Below, in pieces: positions 43,816 through 55,079 of a stretch of DNA of 64,000 nt (position 1 is its first letter; every line of letters starts with the position of its first letter). Under the pieces are notes generated by a model. It was not told the DNA's origin. It did no database searches and worked only from the letters and a program-made list of their open reading frames with translations. The translations under genes and the position numbers were made by a program. Where the stretch lies: contig CM027377.1 in NCBI GenBank assembly GCA_015680905.1, positions 10,006,501 to 10,070,500 of the forward strand, written 5' to 3'. This DNA is from Coptis chinensis. Its lineage: Eukaryota > Streptophyta > Magnoliopsida > Ranunculales > Ranunculaceae.

Positions 43816-45600
43816 AACATAGATCGAAGGGTTAAAAAAATAAAAAATAAAAAATAAAAAATAAAAAATCCAATCAAATCAAATCTTTCCTTATTATTAA
43901 TAATTAAAACGTGAAATCTGATTTTTCTAGTCGTTATAAGCCAAAAAATATTCTTAACAATGGTTTCAAAATCCAACTGTCCTAGACTACGATTAAAATT
44001 GGAAATTGTGCATTTTGGCTTATTTTTTGAATTAGTGAGGCCCTCTCAAAATTAATTGATTCGGAATTTCCCCCACTTTCACACTTGATCTAACGGCTCA
44101 TGTCAAAAATTATTTGGTGGCTTCCAAATTAAAAAATGGAGGTCTGAAGTCATGCCACTAGTAACACTGTGTTAGCTCAATGAGTTAACCGGTTTTAACT
44201 TCTAACTCAAAATTTGTCAACTCGATGTTAGACATCTCTACCCATGACAACTGAACCAGGTTTATCGAAAAAAAAAGGTTTCAATCCATTAGTCATTAGT
44301 GGACCTGGAATTGGTCCAAACAAGTAGTTACACCAAGCAATACTCTTGGAAATGGAGAAGTGCCAATTATTGGAAAAACAACTTTCAATTCTAGTAAGTT
44401 TCTTGTTCTCTACTGATAAAGTTGATAATTGTCGGCTTGTGGCACCATACCCATGAACGATGACAATCCTTTTCGTTGAAGCTCATGGGTAATAAGTAGT
44501 AACAATCCTTGAAGCTCATGGGTATGTTAGCAAGAGTAACCATGTTAACAGATGAGTGAGTGATTGAACAAATCAAAGAAGCCAAATTGGGAAACTAGCC
44601 CATGTACTGTTTCTTTGAATTGGTTGAAATTTATGGATATTAAATTTGGACAATGGTGGTGCCGGCATCGGCAATTGGGGTGGTGGGGGAGATGGTGGTG
44701 GGTGAATATTAAGAAGATGATGATATGATGAAGAAGATAACTGTTGCGCCATTGGATTGGTACAATAAGAGGGACGATCCAAATTATGCCATGTGTCACT
44801 AGTTAAATGGTTTTTTGCAATCTTAGCCATTGATCTATTATTTAAGGGTTGTTAAGATGGGGCCATCTGTCAGATTTAAAATGAGAAAGTGGGGTATTTT
44901 GAATTAGTTAATTTTGTAGGGAATATAATTAATACTAAATCTACAATGCGCAGAGCTTCAAATGCATCCCAATGAGCACAGATCTAGACCACACATCTAT
45001 CATCTTATAGCATAAAGATGAGAAAATATACTAAGGATGAAACCGACCGGCATAAAACTGGATGAAATTTTGTTTAGGTTACCATTATTCTGTAACAATA
45101 AACTCGTGCCCAGACTCCTCTCCCCAGTCTCTATTGACAAATAGGCTTGCTTGCATTTTCCTTTTCTTGGTACTATCCAATCTAACGAAGATAATATTGA
45201 ACTTATAACCTAAACACAAATACACACAAAGACACAAAGCTTATCTTTGAGGCCTTCAACACGCTAGCTTTGGATTTCTGTGGATGGAAGGATTATGACA
45301 TCCTATGGCAAAAAATGTACGAACTGCTCTTCCTCATGATGGAAGGAGGTATATCTTTTACTTGAACCCTGGTTGAAATAATAGTTGAGACTTATATTAT
45401 CAAGTGTTGCAAGTTATTATTTTTCTCTTGTATGATGTTAATTAATATCAGAAAATTATTACTTGCCCTTTGTAAGAGGTTTAACAATATGTTTGCCATG
45501 TTACAGAAAATTATCACGATTCATGGATACTAAGTGACACAATGTGTTTAACTTTTGATGTTTTAATTTACAGATGTATGTAGGAAAATTATTCACCTCT
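43816..45600. other. No assignable gene
   Basis: A short AAAAATAA repeat occurs at 43836-43870. A minus-strand frame at 44830-44573 reads MAKIAKNHLTSDTWHN and later a proline-rich PPPSPPPPQLPMPAPPL, 85 codons to a stop. It has a start, even composition and no homologue I recognise, so it is at best a hypothetical small protein. Confidence 0.35.
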
Positions 45601-45628
45601 TTAGCATTGATTCTAATTGTTTTTTCAG

Positions 45629-46335
45629 GATGGATTGACGTCGCTATTGCCAAAAGTAGTTGATCTCATTGCTGGTCAAGATATGATGCATGTGGTATTG
45701 TGGATGGGCGTGGTTATGTTGCTGCTTTGGCCCTTGGGGCTCAGGGCATCGGACTTGGCACTAGGTGAGCGGTATAATGGTTCTTTTTCACAGAAGCTAA
45801 GGTAACAACACTGTAATGAAAGTTGTTCTATCTGTGAAGGAGATGTTTATAGTAAAAAGTTAGAGTGATAAAAGTCCTCGTTCCAGAAACTATGTATAGA
45901 ACGACACTTAGGTTTCATAGCCAGGTTCTGATTTCATTTTTTTTTATTTACACACTTATCATTTAAACTACTTCAGTTTTTTGCTTTTTAGGAAGCTATC
46001 GTGCGACCAGTGTCCAGGTTCCAACATAGACATGCAGTCTTTAAACTGGTGTGCCAGAAAAGATATGATCTTACCTTAGAATTTGTTCCGTTATTTACAG
46101 ATTTGTCGCAACTGAGGAAAGCTATGCCCATCCAACATACAAGAGGAAGTTGGTTGAACTAGATAAAACTGAATATACCGATATATTTGGCCGTGTAAGG
46201 TGGCCTGATGTTCCACAGAGGGTCCTTCAGACCCCTTTCTTAACTGACTTGAGGCTTCTTCCAGATCATGAAAATGAGGCAAACCAACCAATCATTGGCC
46301 ATACTACGATACATAGAAGGGTTGGCTTCTCCTAA
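45629..46335 (+). pseudogene. Nitronate monooxygenase (2-nitropropane dioxygenase) family pseudogene
   Basis: Exon A (45629-45764) reads SLLPKVVDLIAGQD, then in another frame GIVDGRGYVAALALGAQG and IGLGT, with donor GTGAGC. Exon B (from 46101) reads RFVATEESYAHPTYKRKLVE, LDKTEYTDIFGRVRWP, and LPDHENEANQPIIG. This is the TIM-barrel flavoprotein family of plant 2-nitropropane dioxygenases, which bind FMN at the loop before GGI. The bases for IPVIAAG, part of that FMN site, are deleted with a frameshift, and the C-terminus after HTTIHR is replaced by unrelated sequence. Confidence 0.88.
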
Positions 46336-46959
46336 CTTTGTGTACCGTTCTAATGAAATATTTAATATTTTCAACAAGTTGTTATATTTTGGCTTGCATA
46401 TGTTTTTTTTTTTTTTTATGTAACTTCATTTAATTACACAGAGATGCAACACATATGATTGCAAGTACTATTCTATTCTATTCTGTTTCCAATATTTCTG
46501 AATGGGAACCTCTTTTCTCCCAAGACTGTTGGTTATACACAGAGGTAACAAGATCTATTTATGTGATTGTTTGATCATGGTTTTCAGATTGTCACATTGT
46601 TATTGTCATATATGTTCGTATAACCTTTTTTTATTAAAGGATGCTTTTCCCCTACTTACCTTGTGCTCTTGTTCTGCGGTCTTTCTTTTGTCATGTTTCA
46701 TGGTTATCGTATGGTTATCGTGCAAACAATATGTTCATGATGCTAAATTTGGAAATTAATTTAAGCTGTGACTGATTCAGGCATGTTCTTTGTTGTATAC
46801 TTATTTTTCCTAGCAGGTCTCCTTAACTTACATTTGACTGTACTCTTTTAAGTTTTTATACATATGCTTCTTCAAATCTGAAACAGAGAGTGATTATATG
46901 ACTTAGGAATACAAAATTGATATAAATGAAGAATGAAACATAAGCAAAATATGTATCTT

Positions 46960-47065
46960 GGGGATTGAAGAGGAGGTGTAGAGCAAACAAGCAGGTGGAA
47001 AGAGTCTTAGAAGTCTGTTGCAGAGTATACGGTTGTGCAAAATCGTCTACCCCCTTGTTAAATTA
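46960..47065. repeat. Direct repeat with 48030-48160
   Basis: GGATTGAAGAGGAGGTG, then AGCAGGTGGAAAGAGTCTTA and GTCTACCCCC match GGATTGAAGAGGAGGTG, AGTAGGTGGAAGAAACTTA and GTCCACCACC about 1.07 kb downstream. The unit may be a dispersed transposon piece. Confidence 0.65.
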
Positions 47066-47082
47066 AAGTTCACCTTCACACC

Positions 47083-47280
47083 TTGCCTGCCTGCTTTAAG
47101 CCTTTACTCATAGTTTTAGAACTAAATGTGGCTGGGTATGTTTTGATGTACGTAGTGGGTACTGCTAATGATTTGATTTGTTTCTCCCCTGAAAATCATG
47201 ATTATGAACCGGCACCTTATTATATCTGCAATCCCATCACAAGAGATTACTTAATCCCCCCCTACATCTTTCGCTTATAA
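47083..47280 (+). pseudogene. F-box-associated domain fragment
   Basis: The plus frame reads YVVGTANDLICFSPENHDYE, then YYICNPITRDYLIPP before a stop. The pattern GSCNGLICF, then YICNPxTRE(Y) is the first part of the F-box-associated interaction domain of plant SCF substrate receptors. The F-box itself is not seen upstream and the rest of the domain does not follow. It is a fragment. Confidence 0.65.
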
Positions 47281-47929
47281 ATCTTAGTCAAAATTATTTT
47301 AGAGGTTCGATAGTGAATTATTAGATTCCCTTGTTCTTAATTTTCTATGAGCTTCATAGAGGTCTCAAATGTGCAAAGTCGAACTCCTATATTTTGAAGC
47401 TGTAGTGACATCAATATTTCTCAAACCGCACTGGAACTGTGGAAGAACCAATGAAGCATATAACAAGCTTACAACTTTACAAGGTTGAAGAAATTCTAGT
47501 CACTAACCCTTAGGTTTGCTAATCATATACCATCGAATTATTGTTTATGTATCCCAAAAGCAGTGTTCAATATGTGGTAGGTAAAACCTTAGTAGTTGAT
47601 TGTGAGTCCTATAAAACTGACCAAATAGATCAAAGGAAGGTATTTGCCTGTTGCTTGATGACAGGCTTGTTACTTGGAAAGACTTGGTTATCAACTAGGA
47701 CATGGTTGTACTTTCTATCATGCGTCGCAACCAAGATGAAAATTGTTTGGTCTTGCTTTATTTTTAGAGTAGGATGGGATAGTGGGGAGTCTTCCTTGTT
47801 TAACAGCACACCAAAAAGAGAGGATGACGACCTTTCTTGAAATGAGTTTAAAAATGAAAACTATTTTTTTACCCAACTTGATTAGATTCTCTATTCTATC
47901 GGGAGTGATGTAGCTAATCTCCATCTTTG

Positions 47930-47985
47930 TTTCTAGTGCTTGGGATCGAACCCCTGCCTATGGTACCTTCCCCTCCACTCTAGAT
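47930..47985 (-). repeat. Possible SINE remnant
   Basis: The minus strand reads AGAGTGGAGGGGAAGG, then AGGGGTTCGATCCC, resembling the two internal Pol III promoter boxes of tRNA-derived SINEs at a plausible distance. Ends are not defined. Confidence 0.4.
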
Positions 47986-48029
47986 GGCAATCGAAAACTT
48001 TAGAACTTTAAAAACTATTTACTTCTCAG

Positions 48030-48160
48030 GATTGAAGAGGAGGTGGCGAGCTGACAAGTAGGTGGAAGAAACTTAGAATTCTAGCAGTGTATAGGTTTGT
48101 GGAAAATCTGAAATGAAATAGTCCACCACCATTTTGTTAATGCCCACTCCTCCTCCCTAC
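48030..48160. repeat. Direct repeat with 46960-47065
   Basis: See the partner entry. It is followed by GATGTATGAATAAAAGTC near 48257, which resembles the 3' end of a transcribed element. Confidence 0.6.
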
Positions 48161-48888
48161 TTTAGACTTTAGAGTGTCATAGTCCTTTAGTATGTTAGGG
48201 CTATCTTTGTTGTTTATACTTTGCATCTGGGGTCCCCATTGCCTGTACTCTTTTTTGATGTATGAATAAAAGTCTTATTGATCAATTAAAAATCATAGAT
48301 AAAACTCAAATACAATTATTAGAATAAAATATTTTTCTTCTAGTAGTATACATTTATTTCAAGTTAAAATACATATACAATGGCCAAACTTAGTCCTTCT
48401 AGTTATAGTCAGTTATATGTAATTTACTGTAAGGTGGTTGTGAGCATCATTATGTGAAGATACAGAAGTTCAAACGAGATCATACTCTCGTAGTCTCGTT
48501 CATGTACAAAAGTGTTACTAGATAATAGTTCTTCAAGACTTAGAGAGTTAGAGATGCATGCTCATATTGATCGTGTTCCTTCTCATCCTCTTTAACACCA
48601 ATTATTACTTGGAATTCAGCCCCCTGAGGTTACGCTATATATCCCCATCTTATTTTGTCATCCATGTGACTTCTCAGTTGACATAATTTGTAACTTACAC
48701 ACTTTCTTGTCCATCTGTAGGGAGCGTCACTAAATGAGGCATTTAACCTCTACAGCATTTGCTAACCAGTTAAGCTTCTCATCTTCTTCTTGCTTGACAA
48801 AGGCATTCATTTTTGTTTATATCTATCTGATTGTTTCTCTTTTTCTTGGTTTATCTATGAGCAGTAACGCCACATGCATATTCAGGAT

Positions 48889-49203
48889 CTTGTCATGGCC
48901 GAGAAGCTACTCATGAAGCATATCGATGCTCCTGGAAGATGGTTACAGGAGAGGCATCGGCGTCTTCTGCTCAACAAGTTCTGTGGGAGGTACTTCAGGG
49001 ACAAAAACCTCCACCGCTTTATCATCTACGATGAGCAGATCCAGGACAAGTACGAACACAACCGAAGACTTATGAATCCTGTCACCACTGCTATTCAGCA
49101 AGCCATCCATGGACTCTCTTACACCGTGAATGGGAAGGCAGATGTGAGACGCCTCATGTTTGAGGTATTTGACTTCGAGCAAATTCAGCCAAAAGAAGTG
49201 TGA
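48889..49203 (+). CDS. Unrecognised coding-like terminal exon
   Basis: After a consensus acceptor (TATTCAG at 48882-48888) the frame reads DLVMAEKLLMKHIDAPGRW, then QERHRRLLLNKFCGRYFRDK and later MNPVTTAIQQAIHGL, ending FEQIQPKEV-stop at 49201-49203. It has high GC for the window, even amino-acid use, no stops over 104 codons and a following 3' UTR-like stretch. I expect it to be the last exon of a conserved plant protein, but I cannot name it. No upstream exons of the same gene are recognised; they may lie at 48700-48780 or be missing. Confidence 0.6.
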   Translation, partial: LVMAEKLLMKHIDAPGRWLQERHRRLLLNKFCGRYFRDKNLHRFIIYDEQIQDKYEHNRRLMNPVTTAIQQAIHGLSYTVNGKADVRRLMFEVFDFEQIQPKEV

Positions 49204-49209
49204 AGTTGG

Positions 49210-51560
49210 TTTGTTATCAATGAATTGGTTCACATGTACTAGGCGAACACAAGTCTCTGTTGTTGCACATTCAGTTCAAATGACAGCTTTTATTGCAATT
49301 CTGGATTGTGGCTCTAGACAATCCTCTATTGATGGATGAAAGCTGGTCTAAAATCTTTGGAAGTGTTTTAAGTGATGTTCATTAGGATAAACTCAAGTTT
49401 TAGGAGACACTTCTCGTCAATCGTCATGGTCTATATATTGTACCGATGTCAACATGTATTTAATGTCCTTCACTATACAGTTGTATCTTCAGCTAAGCTA
49501 TTTGCCATTTCTAACGTAGACATGGTGTTAACCAATGTATTTCATTGTAAAATTCGTCTGGCATTATATATGTCCTGGTGTGTTAAATTTAGCATTAACA
49601 GAATTGGCAGGTCCAGAAACTTTTGCTTGTGGTTCTGGTTGATGAAGTTATGTGGAATTGTGTACTGTGCTTCCAATTCGAATTCTCACATCAGTTCTTA
49701 TAGCTTCAACCATTTTATCCATTATCATTCCTTAAACTCACCTACCTATAATTGAACGACCTGGTTATATACTAAAAGCGGTTTCCACTAGACAGTAAAA
49801 TGGTCCTCCTCCTTGTTTAGTTTTGACTTTTGACTGCGTACCCATCAAATTTTTGGCCACGGGCGACTACATGGTATTGTGCAACAGAATCCATACGTCA
49901 ATGCAAAATTGCAAAGCCTCTGTGAGCACTATAAGAAACATTAGGAGGGCGATCAGAAATTCGAGGTTAATTCAGATATTAAGAAAATTGCTAATCGCAT
50001 CCCGCTCTTGATTTGTCATTCGGGAAAGGAATTGCATAAAGATTTCAAAAATCTTGTGTTTCTCTTTCCACCAACGCCTGGACAACAAAAGAGTGCTGAA
50101 ATACAACTATCAACTATTGGACAAGTATCACTCCTGAAAAACAAAAAACTCAGAAGTTGGCTAGTAGACAAATGAGGCTGCATCAAGCAGAAACCAAACA
50201 GAGCAAGATGAATATGATAAATTTGGCTGATGATTCATAAGCAGGATTTAACATTAGACCATGATTGATAAAAAGATCTAGATCTAGAGTGGCAACCAAT
50301 TTTTGAAAGGAAAGACCAAAATGGAAATGGTTTTGAGTCCATGGTCCGCAAAAATTTTAGGAAAGGAAAGGAAAGAAAAAAAAACAAATACAAACTAAAT
50401 AAACAAGTGGTCCATTTCCCATGGCTTTTTGTTGTTTGTTCCAAGTTAAGCACATTGGTCAGACAAATCCCAACAACTAACATATAAGTTTTAAGAGTTC
50501 ACCTCTTCTACAAGCTGCAAGTTAGAGCTGGAAACCGTACAGTATACAACCAACTTTTGTCCAAAACAACATCAATACATATACAACAAAAACAGACTGC
50601 ATGTTTACCTGTGGATTTGCCCCGTTACCCACATTTCGGATGAAGTGCAATTTTCAATTTTGTTTCAGTTTATCGGAATTTTCAAAGTTTCAAAACTTCA
50701 AAAATATTCGATAATTTATTTTCGCGGCTTCCCCACACACACCACGTCCAAACCCACGATCCGCACACACCACGTCCAAACCCCACGATCACCATGTTCC
50801 CCCCTCCACTTTCGAATGGATCTCCACTGCACATTCTCTATTTCCACTCCATTTATTACCTCCCCTCCCAATTAGAGACATCAACCAGTCAACAGTTGTT
50901 TTCTGTTTCTTTTCAGCTCGCGTGTCAACACTAAAAGGTAATATTTTCTATGTTCTATATGTTTTATGCTTTAGTTCTTCATGTTTAGTTAATGAACACC
51001 TGTTATCAATTATTCTCTGCAATTATTTTGATATTCATGCATGTAAGACCATAGCATATTACCCAAAAATGTAATCTAGTTCTGTAAGTGGTTTTATATG
51101 TTGTAGTCTCTAGTCTGGGAACTGATCTTATGTCAATGAACCCTTGGGAATTCACTGCCCTGTACAGTAATGATGTTATGCTGAATCTTGTTCCTTTTAG
51201 TTATTGATTTGAGAGAATGTGAGTAGGACTCTTGTAATTTGTTTAAAGAGAGCCTTTATTTATGTTTACATACTGTCTCACTTTTAAACAAGTCCTGAAT
51301 TTATATTTGGATGGAAGGTTGTTTTCAGTAAGCATGATTTGAGACTAGAAAAGCTTACCAGATATCAAGCAACTCAGTGCAGTGTATGTTTGTCCCTGAC
51401 ATAACTAATCTATTCTAAGAGTGAAAGATAGACTATACTTAGCTCACTATTCCCGTGAAAATTTCAATAAGGTATGAAAATAGAGTAACTAGTTAACTAT
51501 TTTACAGTGCTAAAAATTCGCTAGATAGTATATGCAATGCTGATATTGTCCTAGGCCTAA
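49210..51560. other. No gene recognised
   Basis: Contains a short tandem duplication of about 31 bp at 50733-50793 (CACACACCACGTCCAAACCC twice). Several short open frames show no family match. Confidence 0.4.
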
Positions 51561-51603
51561 ATGTTTCTTTATTTATTTTTTCTCTTAGATTTCCAAGTTC
51601 CAA

Positions 51604-52566
51604 TGGATCGACTAGAGGAGGAGGTGGCTGGTCTGAAGATGAATTTGTATGCAATAAAAGAGTACCTTGATGAGGCTTTTATTGGCATAGTGTCTCATAT
51701 CAACAATATTGAGAAAAGAATTCAATTGATTAAAGAAAAACAGAAATTTGCAAATGATGCACATATTATAGATCAAGGTGCTAGCGATGCTTCACCCGTT
51801 ACTCTTGGACTGATGAAGGAGGCAATGAAAAGAAAAGAGAAGGTAAATTCGTGTAAAGGTTTTTATGATTAAGTAGGAATTAATAAAGTAAAAAATTGTT
51901 GAATAGTGAGATGTTTTTTGTAGGTAGAGTATCTCGGGGATGTTGAAATACCTTCCTATACTCATTGCTACTTTCACTATATGGATAAAGTTCCAGAAGT
52001 TGTGAGGCCATTCACTTTGGATATTAAAGAATCAATGGGAGATGGAACTGGTGGTTTTATAGCCTTGGCTTTAGCATTGGGTTATCGTAAAGAGAATTGG
52101 ATAAAAGTACAAGCAGATCTGTTGGTAGAGTTGAGTTGCTTTAAGCAAGAGTATGTAAAGATGTTCAGTGTTCATGGGTTTAAAAATTGTGTGGAGAACC
52201 TTTCAAAATCTGGTACGAATGAATTTATGAAGATGCCCTGGTCGGGTTATCTTGCAGCTTGAAGTATCATACTGCCGTTGTCTTTTTTTCAAAGGCAAAG
52301 TCCGTCACATTTCTCCCACTGAGATCAGCTATCCCTAAAAATGTCCCTAATGTTATAAGTATTGGGCTTGTCGAGAACAAAATGTTAAAGCTCAAGCTCA
52401 AAACAAACTATCCGATGCCAGAAATTGCGAAACTCTGGTTTGACTATCATTATCCTACTAACGGTGATTGGGAAACGTATTTTCAACCACGCTTTGATGC
52501 ATACAAGAAGGTTGTTGGTACAATTCCTGAATCCCGAGGGAAAAAGCGTGGTAGTGGTGGAGTTTG
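51604..52566 (+). pseudogene. OTU-like domain gene remnant without the catalytic cysteine
   Basis: Exon 1 (51604-51842) encodes a coiled-coil-like start, MDRLEEEVAGLKMN, then NNIEKRIQLIKEKQK. Exon 2 (51924-52263) reads VVRPFTLDIKESMGDGTGGF, then ALGYRKENWIKVQADLLVEL, ending GYLAA-stop. One base out of frame the text goes on as KYHTAVVFFSKAKSVTFLPL and NYPMPEIAKLWFDYHYP to a stop at 52566. This follows the OTU-like proteins found in many plant Mutator-related elements (DGNCGFRAIA, then YNVVLxxLS..TFLPLRS). The DGNCGF box is DGTGGF here, so the nucleophile cysteine is gone. Intron and coding frame are otherwise well kept. Transposon origin is an inference. Confidence 0.7.
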
Positions 52567-52954
52567 ATGGACTGGATAGGAGCAATTTTACTTCCTTGTT
52601 TTGGTTTCTTAAGACTTATTTCGTTGGTGTAGAGAAGTTTCTAGTTTATGTTATCTTTATTTCAACTAGGTGTTTGGACAAATAGTCCTCTTTAGTGGTC
52701 TTTCATTAGAGTCAATAAGTACAATATTATATGCTTTTGAATTTGAGTTATTTTGTTTGTTTATATATAGTCCTTCTTTAGTGTTGATGTATTAGAACCC
52801 TGTTTTCCTTGTTACTATATTTTCTACAGGTTGTTGCCTGCTATCATTCCTCCTGTTTCTACAGGTACATTGTAATTGAGCCACCATTACTCGCTAGCAC
52901 TGCAGCATAGGAGTCTACCTCCAATCAAATCCTAATCCAATTGCATTCCACACC

Positions 52955-53215
52955 TTTCTCAACGCATGTATAAGGCTAAGACTTGACTGGCCGGAGGCGT
53001 ACTATAGGAAAGGAGTTGCATGGGCTACACTAAAAGTGAGTGAATTTTCTTAATCTTTCCATCATCCTTGAAAATATGTGCTCATATCTCAACTGGGGAT
53101 TTGCTAATCTATACTGCGGAAGTGCAGAAATTCAACTTGGCACCAAATGCATTCTCTGAGGGTTTGAGGCGGGATCCTGAAGACAAAGAACTCCAAATTG
53201 CTTCTAGGTCTTACA
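52955..53215 (+). pseudogene. TPR-containing protein, C-terminal fragment
   Basis: 52960-53035 reads LRLDWPEAYYRKGVAWATLK before GTGAGT. About 53110-53215 reads NAFSEGLRRDPEDKELQIA. The pattern (DWPKAYYRxGAA, then AADAFLDGLKLDPGN) is the last TPR repeat of plant ankyrin-TPR or HOP-like proteins. Only this last repeat is present. Confidence 0.65.
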
Positions 53216-53399
53216 CACAGAACATTTTCTTTCAATCTACTTTATTGTATGTGACCCTTTTGCATACATCACTTGGAATCCTTACTAACTAATTATATAA
53301 GTCTAGGATCACAGTATGGATTCTGTTCCTTCTATCCAATCTGTACATATTATGCCCATCCAGGCAGTACTTATGTCAGAAAACACAGATTACGGACCT

Positions 53400-53690
53400 C
53401 GTCATTCATGTTGAATTTTTTAACCTTCTGGTTAACCTTGATTCAGGGAACCAGAAATACGATTTCCTGGATGTGCGGCAGAAGTTCAGAGAAGGGGCTT
53501 CTGTAAAAGAAGATTTAAAAGTTGGTGAAAGTTTAGATCTAAGTACCATTTGCATGAAAAATATTTACTGAGTTGCGCATTCTTCCTTGCATTTATGCAG
53601 AACTATTCAGCCGGGAGTTCTGCTACAGTTTTATACATCAAGAATTGTGCGAAAGACGTGATTATTGATGACTTCTACTTCATATTTGGT
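53400..53690 (+). CDS. Unrecognised exon-like pieces
   Basis: One frame reads NQKYDFLDVRQKFREGASVK, then GESLDLS. After an intron-like gap another reads NYSAGSSATVLYIKNCAKDV before GTATGC. Both are coding-like, but I do not recognise them. They could belong to the neighbouring fragment genes. Confidence 0.25.
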
Positions 53691-53854
53691 ATGCTGTTAC
53701 AACTTTAAAGCAAGTTCAATTTGTCTCACGTGGATCTGATGTTGTAACCTTTTGTCATACAAATTTCGGTAGTTTCTCATGTACATGATTTATGATCATA
53801 GTTAGAGGGATAGAACTAATGGAAATAGTGCTCGTTTTCTATGCTTTTTGCTTC

Positions 53855-53878
53855 GGGGGGGGGGAGGGTGAGGGTGTG
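53855..53878 (+). other. G-quadruplex-prone run
   Basis: A run of ten Gs, then AGGGTGAGGG, satisfies a four-tract G-quadruplex pattern. A similar G-rich run is at 39847-39863. Confidence 0.5.
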
Positions 53879-54515
53879 TTTCTGCTGGTTTCTGACACAT
53901 CATATGTCGCAGGTTCACTCTTTGGAACTCTTGAGGCAGCTAAATCGGGTCTAAGTATTAAGTTGATGCAGGTGAGATCACTATATGATGCATTCTGATT
54001 TCTCTTGAATGTTATCCGCTTTATCTCTTAGTATCTCTCCGACTGGGCTTGTAGAATGGCACTATAGGATTTATGTAATTGAGATAAGGGTGGCTAATGA
54101 GACGCTTTGCCCTTTCCATTAGAATTCTTAACAATCTCATTGCTCCATTTATATTGGTCACTATTTGCATGGCATCAATTCTTCTTGGTAAGCCATTTGG
54201 CTGTTTGCATTCAACTTTGGTTATTGTTTGTCCATGGGTCTTTTTCTCTGAAAACGGAAGCAAGTATTTTGGAGAAAGAGAAGTCACTCAGAGTTTTTGT
54301 TTCTTGGTATTTTTCTCAATTACTCTTATGGTGGTTTCCTCTTCCCATGGTTTCATTATTATACAAGCTTTAGTATAAACTCTTTCTTTTGAGAGGATTC
54401 CACATCTCTTAATCTTTTCTCTAGTATATACTTTCAGACTGCATGTACGATCACATTTTATTTGCTTTCATAGGAAGGGACTTCTTTGTGACATTTTATA
54501 TTTGGTGCCTTTCAG

Positions 54516-55074
54516 TAACCTCAGTGAGGACACCCAGACAGATGATTGATGCTCTTAATGCAGAGGGGCCTGATATCGATATCATACTTGTCGAAGTTGA
54601 CCTTCCGGTAACCAAAGGCTTAATAAAGCTGTTAAAGTACATTATGCGTGACGAATAATTACGGCGGTTGTTGTGAAGTGCTTGAAACTTGGAGCAGCTG
54701 ATTATCTTGTTAAGCCATTACGCACCAATGAGCTATTGAACTTATGGACTCACATGCGGAGAAGGCGGAAAATGGTTGGTTTTTTCAACCATGTGATTTT
54801 TATTTTATTTTTTGACGTTCGGTTGGGTCTTTCTGCTTCTGTGTACTGTTTGGTTTTTGAAAAAGAACGGGAATGTACAGGCTCTGCCAGTTGACCTCGT
54901 GTTGTCTGCTAATCACATACTGTTTTGTTTTTGAATTATGACTTTGATATGGTAGCGTCGGACCCCAGTGATGCCAATACCAACAGCACAACTGTATTCT
55001 CAGATGACACAGATGAGAAGTTCCGCAGAAGCACCATTCTTGAAAATAGCATTTTGAATAATCGAGAGGTTGAG
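54516..55074 (+). pseudogene. TOC1: TOC1 (pseudo-response regulator 1) pseudogene
   Basis: 54516-54658 reads TSVRTPRQMIDALNAEGPDI and DIILVEVDLPVTKG to KYIMRDE-stop. 54672-54774 reads VVKCLKLGAADYLVKPLRTN and ELLNLWTHMRRRRKM. The next exon (about 54934-55074) reads NYDFDMVASDPSDANTNSTT and VFSDDTDEKFRRS before GTAAGA. This is the pseudo-receiver domain and following linker of the circadian clock protein TOC1/APRR1. A TAA and a deletion remove the stretch between RDKDLRRI and PVVV, and the CCT DNA-binding domain is not found downstream. The first exon (before QVTAVKS) is also not found. Confidence 0.93.
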
Positions 55075-55079
55075 GTAAG

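Noticed and set aside
44170..44240. Possible SINE (TTAGCTCAATGAGTTAACC)
   Set aside because: Looks like an A box, but no B box follows at the right distance.
47541..47840. 99-codon plus-strand frame
   Set aside because: No family match and overlapping the SINE-like and repeat area; probably chance.
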